Assembly: GCA_022818135.1 (NCBI GenBank)
Contig: JAFMSR010000015.1
Span: forward strand, 34,689,239 to 34,753,238
DNA from: Saxidomus purpurata
Lineage: Eukaryota; Mollusca; Bivalvia; Venerida; Veneridae
Length of the DNA: 64,000 nucleotides
Reading direction: 5' to 3'
The translations under genes and the position numbers were made by a program. Positions 34,525 to 46,200 of this stretch are shown here, piece after piece; position 1 is the first letter of the stretch, and every line of letters begins with the position of its first letter. Under the pieces are notes generated by a model. The model saw nothing but the letters and a program-made list of their open reading frames with translations, was not told the origin of the DNA and ran no database searches.

Positions 34525-35053
34525 CGGGCGAAAGCTCGAAGGGCGCGAAGCGCCCTTCGGGCGAAGCCCGACCATAGGTAAACGTATGTACGAGTATTTA
34601 ATTGAATACTGAAAGCAATAAAATTAATGAATTCACGATTACCCATGGAAGATTTCAATTTGTCCGCACCAATGGACGATACGATAACATACTTATAACG
34701 ATGCACCGTCTGTACGCAATCGCAACGTCTCGGCAGAATGAAGGGTAAGGAAAGTTTCCGAAGACTTCCGATTGCGTCTACAGGTACTCTGTTGTTGTTG
34801 TCATTAAATGTCTGCAATTTTTGTGTTTGAAAATGCAACACTTCAGCTTTGTACTTTGAAATGCAAAGAGATCATATTTATACACATTCCTAAAGTTTGA
34901 TGCTCTTTCTTGTGATAAAAAGCACCATTTCTTTTCGCAATCAACCCTCGATGCATGACTCTATGGATATTCGTGACCAATAATTTTCGGAACTTGAACC
35001 GTTTTTGCGTCCCCTCAAAATTCGTACCATTTCTAAAATTATGCTTTCGCCCG
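34525..35053 (+). mobile_element. TIR element D, copy 1
   Basis: The 11-bp terminal inverted repeats are cgggcgaaagc (34525-34535) and gctttcgcccg (35043-35053). Near the left end is a GC-rich hairpin (gggcgcgaagcgcccttc). The body shares accataggtaaacgtatgta and catggacgatacgataac-type text with copies 2-4. No transposase is present. Length 529 bp. Confidence 0.85.
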
Positions 35054-35080
35054 ATACAGGTATTGCCTATTTTCATATTA

Positions 35081-35577
35081 CGGGCGAAGCCCGACCATAG
35101 GTAAACGTATGTACGAGTATTTAATTGAATACTGAAAGCAATAAAATTAATGAATTCACGATTACCCATGGAAGATTTCAATTTGTCCGCACCCATGGAC
35201 GATACGATAACATACTTATAACGATGCACCGTCTGTACGCAATCGCAACGTCTCGGCAGAATGAATTGTAAGGGAATTTGCCGATGACTTCCAATTGCGT
35301 CTACAGGTACTCTGTTGTTGTTGTCATTAAATATCTGCAATTTTTGTGTTTGAAAACGCAACACTTCAGTTTGTACTTTGAAATGTAAAGAGATCATATT
35401 TATAAGATTTCCTAAAGTTTGATGCTCTTTCTTGTGACGCCATAAAAAAGCACCATTTCTTTTCGCAATCAACCCTCGTCACATGACTCTATGGATATTC
35501 GTGACCAATAATTTTCGGAACTTGAACCGTTTTTGCGTCCCCTGAAAATTCATGCCATTTCTAAAAATGAAATTCCT
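35081..35577 (+). mobile_element. TIR element D, copy 2 (right TIR lost)
   Basis: It starts cgggcgaagcccgaccatag 27 bp after copy 1. It lacks the 33-nt hairpin segment that copies 1 and 3 carry, and ends near ccatttctaaaaatgaaatt without the right TIR. A 209-codon minus-strand frame crosses the copy 1/copy 2 junction. It reflects shared repeat sequence and is not called as a gene. Confidence 0.8.
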
Positions 35578-35584
35578 GTTTTTG

Positions 35585-35910
35585 TGTTGCCCTTTCTGAG
35601 AAAAGGCGACACATAGGGATCGCTTTGTCCGTCGGTTTCTCTGTCCGTCACAAACTTAACTTTGGCTAAAACTTCGCCATTTCTTAAGATTTCTCCATCA
35701 AATTTTCAAATTGTATGCATTGCTTGTGACAAAAGGGTAGTGATGCCGCCAAATCGTCTAGGCCAAGGTCATATTTGACAGAGTTATGTCCCTTTGTCGT
35801 GAAAACTTAACGTTGGCTATAATTTTGCCATTTCTTAAGATTTCTCCATCAAACTTTCAAATGGTATTGCTTATGACAAAAGGGTCCCTTTTTCACCAAA
35901 TCTGAAGGCG
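35585..35910. repeat. dispersed repeat with two internal units of about 150 bp
   Basis: The words ttgccatttcttaagatttc and tccatcaaa(t/c)tttcaaat occur twice (about 35682 and 35827), with matching aaaacttaacgttggct-type text before each. The head gcgacacatagggatcg with tccgtc repeats resembles other mollusc dispersed repeats. It lies between copies 2 and 3 of element D. Confidence 0.7.
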
Positions 35911-36153
35911 AGCATATATTCAAGAAACTCGTTATTTAGCCGGTAAATATAGTAGCTTACATAGTCGACCGGTGTAGGATAGGTATGAAACCTACAAATA
36001 GGCCGTGTTCCTCCGCGGTCCACTCAAATGTAGTCCCTGTTAAGATATAGTGCCATTTCCTCCGTGTTTACGAGCCACTTTCATGGCAGATTGTCTTTTG
36101 TTTGATGTTCAGTCGTTTAAAGGACCCAGTGTATGTGATTTTAATCCATATTA

Positions 36154-36699
36154 CGGGCGAAAGCTCGAAGGGCGCAAAGCGCCCTTCGGGCGAGGCCCGA
36201 CCATAGGTAAACGTATGTACGAGTATTTAATTGAATACTGAAAGCAATAAAATTAATGAATTCACGATTACCCATGGAAGATTTCAATTTGTCCGCACCC
36301 ATGGACGATACGATAACATACTTATAATGATGCACCGTCTGTACGCAATCGCAACGTCACGGCAGAATGAAGTGTAAGGGAATTTACCGAAGACTTCCAA
36401 TTGTGTCTACAGGTACTCTGTTGTTGTTGTCATTAAATGTCTGCAATTTTTGTGTTTGAAAACGCAACACTTCAGCTTTGTACTTTGAAATGTAAAGAGA
36501 TCCTATTTATACACATTCCTAAAGTTTGATGCTCTTTCTTGTGACGCCATAAAAAGCACCATTTCTTTTCGCAATCAACCCTCGTCACATGACTCTATGG
36601 ATATTCGTGACCAATAATTTTCGGAACTTGAACCGTTTTTGCGTCCCCCGAAATTTCGTACCATTTCTAAAAATGAAATTCCTGTTATGCTTTCGCCTG
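36154..36699 (+). mobile_element. TIR element D, copy 3
   Basis: The left TIR is cgggcgaaagc and the right is gctttcgcctg (one mismatch). Length is 546 bp with the full hairpin segment. The word catatta precedes the left end (36147-36153) and recurs at 36720-36726, after about 20 bp that also follow copy 1. It may mark the target duplication or the true element end. Confidence 0.85.
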
Positions 36700-37050
36700 A
36701 TATAGGTATTGCCTATTTTCATATTACAGGTTTCTATGACCAAATCTGAAGTATCAGCACGATAGTGCTTTTGGGGTATTTTTGCGCTTCTACTGACAGA
36801 ATATGATGTCCAGTCACTTGACCAGGACTGTCTTGCATGCTTTTTCGCTATTTTTTGTTTGTATCAAGATAGATCTTTCAAAAAAAGGATAGCCGTGCAA
36901 GACATGAAAGACTGAAACTCATGACAAAAAGAAGCTGTATAATTATTTTTAATCGATACAGAAATCAGTAGAGTCCGTATTTATAGGATTCAAACCTATA
37001 GCTACTGTTACCTGTTTCCACGACGTGTAAAATAATCTCGCACCGGCATC

Positions 37051-37071
37051 ATGGTCGCCCCCGTTCATTGA
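37051..37071 (+). promoter_or_regulatory. upstream open reading frame (MVAPVH) in the ZC3H13 leader
   Basis: ATG GTC GCC CCC GTT CAT TGA ends 21 nt before the main start at 37093. It has a favourable G at +4. If transcription starts upstream of 37051 it could reduce main-frame initiation or require reinitiation. The transcription start is not known. Confidence 0.5.
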
Positions 37072-37092
37072 ATTGAATTCAAAATCGCAAAA

Positions 37093-37233
37093 ATGAGTAA
37101 AAACAAACGAAAGGTAACGGTAGATCCTGTCGGTGGGCCATCAGATGATAGAAAGAAACCCAGTGTTTTTGAACGACTAGGACCTGGAGCGGTGAGACGC
37201 CAAGTCGGCAACTATGACGACTCTGATTCCGAT
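37093..37233 (+). CDS. ZC3H13: ZC3H13 exon 1 (start codon)
   Basis: It encodes 47 residues, with the basic start MSKNKRKVTVDPVGG and the family motif KKPSVFERLGPG, ending in an acidic DDSDSD. The donor GAT|GTGAGA is followed by a 4.75-kb intron. Confidence 0.92.
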
Positions 37234-40200
37234 GTGAGATATTTTCAAATCGTGAATTTTTTACTTTCTTTTTCAGAAATTTGGTTATAAGATGTCACAT
37301 TCTGTTAAGGCATTTTAATTGAATATGTGGCATTATCTGTTACTTGCAGAGATATCCTACCAGATTTATTTGATCAAACTTGGTCAGTTGTACAGTCTCC
37401 GCGAAACAAGGCCGGACCGACGGACATGTCCTGTAAAAAATTGGAAGGTCCGTTCTGAACATCGTATTTTACAGGACCGACTGTCCGGTAAAAAAATTAC
37501 CCAAACACCGGTTATTTTTAACTTTCATTTGGACTTTCCAGTAACTAAAAATAATTGTGACAAAAATACCAAATTAAGCTATTTTAGCGGACTTCATTGG
37601 TTTATTCAAATTTGTTTTGTTATTATCGGATATTGCGTCAGCAGCGCGAGATGACTGGGTGCCGGTTTCGTCGTTTACTACAGTACATACGCTTAGCTCG
37701 GGTACCGACAACTACCTGTAAGAGTTTTCGTTCTTTACAATGGCCGTGTCCACAAAACACTGAATCAGTAACAAGGATATTTTACCGGGGGTATATCTAT
37801 CTTATTTTTTGATATATATATATTTTTATCATGGCTTTAAATTTGATGTATTATGAAGGGGCTAAGCCCGGAATGAAAAGGAAACAAACGCCAGGTAATG
37901 CCGACCTGCGCTGTTACTCTCCTTTTTTAGAGACTGTTAAAGAGTAGTTGTGTAGTACAACAATACAAGTCAGCAAAACATTTCTTTACTGTGTCATTAT
38001 TTGACAAAATGAAATAAAATTTTAATAATGCATTACTGTGTCATTATTTGACAAAATGAAATAAAATTTTAACACTGAATAGTCATTTTATTTCATGAAA
38101 TATTAAAAAAGTATTCGGTCCTGTAAAATTTGGTCCGGTCCTGTAAAAATCAACTGTGTTTCGCGGAGACTGGTTGTAGTGACCTTACTCCGGAGCCCAT
38201 GTTCAGAGTTTTTCTGGTTTCCGGTGACTTTTGTTTACTTCTAGTAACTTCCCTTCTGTACTGACAAATGCATGGTACATCTGTGAAAAAAGCAGCTAAA
38301 CTGTTACGTTCCAGAAAGTATCCGTAGGGGCCAGGACTGTAGGCCAGGTACATACTGATGATATCCTGTGATGCTAGTTTACTATTTTGTATTTTTTTGT
38401 TTTAAAAAATATTCCTTCTAAATTAACTAAAAATTCATCTCTGAAACACATAACACAACCTATGTGTGCCCTAATTGCTGTTTTATTGGCAGTTATTCCC
38501 CTTGGTGAGCACGCGACTGAAGTCCTTAAAAACTGGAAACCATTTTTTTTTAAAGCGCAGTTAACCAGCGTCCGACTTTCGAACAATTTTTCAAGAAATA
38601 CTGACAATTGTTGCATTTTAAAGAAAGGTTATTCATTTTTATGTGTGTGATGTATTTCTTTTAAAATATGTTTCTGAGCCATTGTGTTCTTATCCCACCG
38701 GTACAACGGTATCCGAGGCTAATACATGGGAAAGCTCGAAGGGCGAACCCCGACCATTGGTAAATGTATGTACAAGTATTTAATTGAATACTAAAAGCAA
38801 TGAAATAACTGATTTGACATATACCCATGCACAATTAGGAAGTGTTGACTCCGTGTTGATACGATATCATACTTATAACGCTGCACCGTCTATACTGCTG
38901 ACGAGTTTTTTATTCTAATACATTTATTTTAGGGTTATTTATTTTATAACATCTACATCTACATTGTTACTCCAACAATCAATAACTGATTGTTACTGGA
39001 GGTCGGAGACTCAGGGTTTCCGCTGCAATTCACAAATGGCGAAAAAAGAATGTTAAGTGGCGAAAAAAATCTACCCTGGCAAACATTTTTTTCAAAAACA
39101 TAAAATACCTATATCATCTAGGCCAGGGCTTTTTCTCCCTATCACCAGGGGCGGAATATTGGCCCTTTTCCCAATCGAAAATAACCTTCATTTTTCCCAA
39201 TTCCAAAAAAAAAAAAATATGTCCCTTCACTACCTAGCATTCATGGGACCGTTGCCCTAAACACAGATTTTTTCCAACCTATAGAATTGTTCTCATTTTA
39301 TAAAGCAAAAACAAAATACTTTGCCCCTACCCTACCTACAATTTTTGGGACCGTTGCCCTAAACACGGATATTTTTTTGGCCTCAAGGTAATACATATTT
39401 AACTTGTGCATAAAATCCCAATGTGATCAGAAAAATGCCTCGTTTTTTCCCAATTAGAGCCAGGGGCCTTTTCCCAATAGAGCCAGAAAAAGCCCTGTAG
39501 GCATATTATCCATCCGTTAATGGTATAATGGGGTGCCCGGAAATAGCAATATACAACCTAATTGGTGACCACGGTATGTTACGTAATTGACACGGATTAA
39601 AAGTTGATACCTAGTTTATGATTGTCTGAAGACGTCTCAAGCTATCAAAATAATTGATGCTCGCATAATTGCCAATCAATGGCGCGGTACTGCCCTCGGG
39701 TATCATAATCGCCAATCATCGGCGCTGTACCGACCTCGTCTGGGTGGAGCAAAGATTAACACAAAATTATTGCCGACATTTCTGTAATTGTTGGCAGCTC
39801 TCACAGTCCGATCGTCTAAGCAATGATTAACGCTCGACGTCCCAATATCAAAAGTAAATTATGACTAAAAGCAAAGAACGTTCGCAACGGAAATCACTTG
39901 GTATGATGTTGTAAAGTTAAAAACAATTCTTTGCAAAATTCTCGGCCATTTTTCGCAGTCGAATCAAAGAACAATAGCTTATTACTTGATAATTAATCAA
40001 GCCCGAATCAAAGTGCCGACTTCGAGGACAGGAATGTTCTTTGTAAAAAACAAACTAATTAACTTTTGTCAATTAATTAAGTTAAAGCACTTAATTTTTT
40101 AATATTGAGAATTTTAGAACATCACAAATCGTTAGATTTATAAAGAGGTTACAGGGCACTTTTTTGTAATCAAAAATATATTTCCCCTTTGACAAAAAAG

Positions 40201-43200
40201 TCCCCTTTAAAAGTTCAGAATGATTTCTTGCAATTATATCGTAAGTTACATGTTAAATTGTGACACGAAAATCGTTGTTTTCACCTATTTATTTCTTCAA
40301 AGAAAACAGTGTTATAAAGACTCAAAGAACAGATATAAATATGATGTTTTCAGCTAACGACTGTATTTTACTACATATTTAAATAAGATTATAACAATTA
40401 ATGTAAAGTTATTGTGTTTATATAAAAGAAGATTTTGGAATAAAGTTGGTACTCCAGTAATATTAAATGCTGATATGACCAATAAGAATTATAACATGTA
40501 AAACAGCCTTTGCTTCTTTATTTGTCAAACTGCATGTCAGGAAAGGCTTTGAAATGTGTTTAAAAGGCTTGTTTCCAGGCGCTTCCGGGGGCCTGAGACT
40601 GATTATTTTTGAAGAAAAAACAACATGTTCAGTGCATAATGACAGGGCATTATAAGCTTCCAAGGCCACAATAATTATGTGTGTATCTGGGCTTAATACA
40701 AGTTGTAATTCAGCTTATACAGGCATTCAGCACACTTCAAATGGTGTCTTTTTTCTCTGTTAATTAAACAAAAAAGTCAAGGGGGGGCACCCCTCCCGGA
40801 CCCTCCCCCTTGCATACTGCTGTTTATGATAATTGTGGCCAAAAAAAATTTAGGGCCAGTGGATACCCGGGAGACTATAAGTATAATCAAACGTTATAAA
40901 ATTCACCATGTGTGTCTACAGTAAAGACCGAGTCTTCACCTTTTACTGAATGAAGAATTGAATGCCACCAAATAATCCGATTGGTCAACTGGTCAGTACG
41001 ATGTCATGGCAAAAACAAGATTTACACAGTTTGAAACAATCTGGTTCTTTCCCCATTAATGATGACCTTACCCCATGATCTCACCACTCAAGACACAGTC
41101 ATCCCTGGTGGCTATTATGTTGATCCCAGCAACCACAGATTATAACGAGTTTTCCTTCTTCCCAAGAGCTTTTTATCACAGGAATGGTCTACCCTAGGTC
41201 TGGGGATCGTGGGCAAGTGGTGATCTGATCCAATCCACAAATCAGAGCTGACAATTCACAGATCGAACCACGAATCATCAGCATCAACTAACAACGACAT
41301 AGAAACGCTAAACACTTATGAAAATCCTTTACTTTATGTGTTTTCAACATAATATCATAGTATTTTATTTTTCGTTTCAAAAATATGTTTTTGTGTTTTG
41401 AAAATTCATACAATAATTTCTTCGAATCTAATGCCAATGCTACGTTGCTAGCTCTAGAGTGTTTGTTTACTTCCTGTTCAGAAATCAACAGCGTAAAACT
41501 GCAAGAAAATGAACAAGAACTATTCGTTTTAGCTTTAAGTTTCATAGAGATACTTTGTATAACTTATATGTGTGAAAAAGATCGTGGTCCAACGATCTCG
41601 GCAATAACGAATATCCATACTCTATTTTCTGGACTAGATCACAGATATCCGAGTACTCGAATACTCGCTACAGCCCTAGTCTCCCCCATGCATATCCTAG
41701 CACTTTCAACAGTAGAGCAATTCAATGCAGCTGCCAGTTGCAAATTTGTAACATTCTATCCTTTTCACACATAAATCATCACCACTCCTCAATGCCTTTT
41801 GACTACAAAGAACCAGACGAATCAGCCCAACCATTTTCATCTGGATTCTGTCCTAGTTCAAATCCTTCAGGCAGGCAATTCTGCTCCAAGTTTTTGTTTT
41901 AAATGCCACTTTAGTAAGTTCAAGTATGCATTGACAGACACTCCTCTGCTATAGATTTACATGTATGTTTGGTCATATTTCAGAGAGATGAATATGTACA
42001 GAAATGCCGCAACTGGGTCAGCACAGGGTCATGCCCTTATAGAAACAAGTGCAAATTTCTGCATGGACCATATACAAGTTCTAAACATAAAGGGTAGGTA
42101 TTGTTCTGCTTCTTTTATTGTGAAATCAACACAATTTGCATAAGCAGGAATGTACAGTTAGAACTGCTTTAATCAAAGAAGTTAATCATTTAGTATTTTT
42201 TTTCCAAGACTAAAAGAGAATAGTAATTTTTGTGATTGTCTATAAGTGATTGTTCATTCATCAGACGTTGACCTTCTATGCGGAGGGAAATGGGAGAGGG
42301 GTCTTTAAACCAATTTGTGCCCTAGAGAATTACATACATGACTTTATTGTGATCTGTATAGCTTACTGGGTAGAATGGCCACCTAATATTTTATTTCATC
42401 TAGGCCAGAATCTTGTGTTAATGGGGCTTTAACCATTAGTACTGGTTCATTAAACATGTCTGAGATTTGAATTTAATACAGCTTTTACTCCTGCTGAAGT
42501 GTAGAAGCATTTACAAGTGTCATGTGCACACATATACAATGTATCTATAGGAGACGTGAGGATGAAGGCCAGGAAGATTTACGTTTACGGGTCAAACAGA
42601 AGAAACACAAGACTGCTGATAAGAGCGACTCCGATGATTCTGTAGAACGAACCAGGACCCGACTGAAAAAGGAAAAGATTGCTGCCCTGAAATCAGCCAT
42701 TATCAAAAAGAAAGGTGGAATGGGAAGTGATTCCGACTCGACGGGTCAGTGGTCAGGAGACGGTAAATACATGTAGCCTCCAAAACATTAATAATAGTAT
42801 TTGGAAGTACTATAACTTAACCTTAAAGTTTCAGCTATGCATTCCCAATCATTATCGATAAAATCAGCGGTTTAAAATATATTGCAGTACCTTAAACCAT
42901 TCAATAATCTATGTAGAGTTGTTGTTTTACAATTAATGGGTGGATGCGATTTATTACAGAAAGCTTCTATATTGATTAATTGTGGTGAAATGAGGCATTT
43001 TTCGCCATAGGTTCTTGTTTGAAATTATATTTATCTATTATTCCACGTTCATTGAACACAAAGTTATGTTCGAGAATACAATCTTCTAGATGTAGGAAGT
43101 GCCTCTGTAAGACTAAAAGACTAATTTCTTAGACTATTATAGTTTGAATAATTTCTTTAGAAATTCTATAGTAATAATCTTGGAACTGACACAATAACCT

Positions 43201-46200
43201 TGAACAAATACAATAAACATAATAAAAGTATTAAATATGTTCCAGTATGTTTGTCATAGCACATAGATTTCAGTTACATAGACTTACTAGCATTTTATGT
43301 AAATTTGAAAGAGAAAAAAAACCCAACCGGCATGCTACATTTTTATTACTCTTAAGCGTGATGACATTTGAACCCTGTGTAGTGTCTTCAGTGGTTACCT
43401 TAGTTACACAGCTTCTTGTCTTGAGCAGTGACTGTTGTAACATATCCCAGATAGCCAGAGTTTTGATAAAGACAAAAATGTATTCAGCAGCCACCTCCTG
43501 TCCAAAGTTACTTGTGCTGCATCCTGTTAGCGGCTGTTGTACACAGATTCAACTGTTCAGCAACTTTGAAGAGTGATTAAAATACTTTGTTTGTCTGTAT
43601 TGAAAATAGGAATATAGTATAACCATAGTTAGATCTTATTCATTTTGATTTATTGTGGACTACAGTCCGTCAGAAATACCCTTATTAACTGATAACAGTG
43701 CTGCAATGGATCTGACCTGTAAAGTAAAATTTCTCTTGACTTGAGTTTGAGAATGTGACATTATTGGTTGAGAGTCTGTCAATCCATGCCTACACCAGGG
43801 TGATTTTTCGTACTGCACAAGATATAGAGCTGAAGATTTCTTGTGTACTTTTGTAGATTTGGACTTCAAGAAAGAGCTTGAGCTCGAGAAGCGTCGCCAG
43901 CTCTTACAGCGAGAGCTCAGTCGCCTTGACGATGAGGAAGATACACGAGAAAATTTTGTCATAGAGAAGAAGTTGCTCAGGGTATGTGTATGTTCTTCTG
44001 CTGAAGCAGTCTTGGCAGAGTCGATACATTTGAAACCATTGCCAAGAATTTTACTGTTTTTATGTAGAGTCCACAAAGTTCTCATTATGTAATATGGTAA
44101 GAAAAGTGGGAAGGAGAAATTTAGTCATTAGGCTTTCTATTGTTTCATCTGTAATAAAAATTGAAAGAAAGGATTACAAATTGATTGTGCTTTATGGTAA
44201 AATTGTGAGGAAAAAAACTTAGCTGTACTCTTGTAAAGATGTTGCACTTACTAACTTCAGAGAAACTGAAGGTAGCTAGCTCCTTAGAACAGCGTATAAA
44301 TACTTACTTCTAATTCCCTAAATAATGAAAAGTTCTGCAATATTTCTGCTATAATAAATTACACCTTGAACAACTGTCATTAAATCAAACCCAGTACAGG
44401 CTAAAATTGAGGCCTTTTTTTGCAAATTCATAACTCAAAAACATTGAAGTAAAAAAAACATGTAGTTACAGTATTTTAAAGCTTTTTATAATGGAGCTCG
44501 GTTTTTCAAACGTAATTTTACATTATTTATATTGACTTGATATTCAACAGTCTTTTGTTGTGACCATTTAGTGTGAGTTTTTAGTTCATACTAATTTATT
44601 TTAGCTCGATTGTGAAGAAAGCTTGTAGCTTATCGAGTCACTCTCGAGTCCGCTTCCTGGAAAAACCAGTACTGGTGTCATATGAGGAATTACAGTCGTG
44701 ACCTCGGTGGGGCTTGAACCCGCAACCTCCGGGATGAGCTTATAGAACCTCTTTGTAATTTCAATGTCAATTTTGAATCAGTTACATCATCAGATTGTTT
44801 AAATATTTCAGCAAGTGGTCAGTAGTTCAGATTCTGACAGTTCCGATGATAGAAGCCGTAGCAGAAGCAGAAAAGCTGGGTAAGTGGAGATAAACTAAGA
44901 ACAGTCAAGGACAGCCATGATTGAAAAAGCTGATTGAAAAAGGATGCCTCTGTTTTAAACAACTGGTAGCAGATTTGAAGCAAAATATTTTGCTGTCATT
45001 TTTAAAGGAAGAAATGTGTTGTCTTCATAATAAGGCATGTTGGTTAACTGTCAAATACTTGCACTAGTTTTGTTAACACTTGTATGCTCACTTTTGTAGA
45101 GGCTCACTGCTTTTATATACACAATGTACTACTCCATTGAAGAATGTTTGTGTTTAAAAGAAGGTCCCAGCAAGTTTTTGTGAGAGTTTTTTTTCCCTCG
45201 GAGGCTCTGAAATTTGTGTAATTGTTACTAGAAAAAAAGGCTTTATTAGAGTGTAGTTGTGCAGGAGAAATCACATTACAGTACAGTAAACTCTGTTTAT
45301 AACGAACTCCTTGGGACCTTTTAAACCTGTTCCTTATATCTGGAGTTTGTTATATCCGTATTATATTTTCATATAAAATAGATTAAGGAAAGAATTCGAC
45401 CGAGAAAATATGTTCCTTATATCCAGAATTTCGCTATATCCGGAGTCGTTATATACGGAGTTTACTGTATTATGTTTCTTAAGAATCGTTTTACATGAAA
45501 TATTTTTTTCTAGGAAATCTATTTCAGCTTGATGAAACATTGCAGCAAAGCAATTACTAGTATTAATTTATCTTTATTTGTCTTGATCAATGGTTGTACT
45601 TGTATCAGATAACAGTTAAATGAATTATTGATGAAACTTCTGTTTTTAAATGCTAGATTTATTGCAGAGTCTATCAAATCGAAGAGATTGTTCCCTTATA
45701 TGTTACAGTAGTTCTTTGAACTGAATCTATATGCACACAGCATGAGGTTATGATACACAGTTTAAACATGTTATTGATTAATCATTTCTTGGAAACAAGT
45801 TTGCTGTTTTCTTCTTGCAGTAAGAAAAAGAAGAAAAGAAACAAGCATTCAATATCACCTATTAAAGGGAAAGGCATGAGAAGTCCTAGTCCAGGGTATG
45901 TAAACATCATCTAACCTGGTACAAGTTCATGTGAATACCATGCGTTTGTATTTCTGTGCTTTCTTTGATATCATGTTTTTAACAGTAGTTTATTGACTAA
46001 GATGGGTGGTAGCTTCCATATGATGAATGGTGGCATGCTGGAAATAGTTGTTTTTAAACACAGATGAGCAAAATGTTTTCAATTTAACATTAAAATTTAG
46101 TTCAAAGTTATGTTTTGTGAACGCTGCCTTTTAAAAACTGCATTTGTGGTAGAAATATAGGTCACTAGACGATATGATGAACCTTGTTGTCTCAATCGTT

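Noticed and set aside
41385..41774. 129-codon plus-strand frame in ZC3H13 intron 1
   Set aside because: It has no recognisable domain and no splice signals linking it to another exon. It does not join exon 1 or 2 in a sensible frame, and the following acceptor at 41983 fits exon 1 directly.
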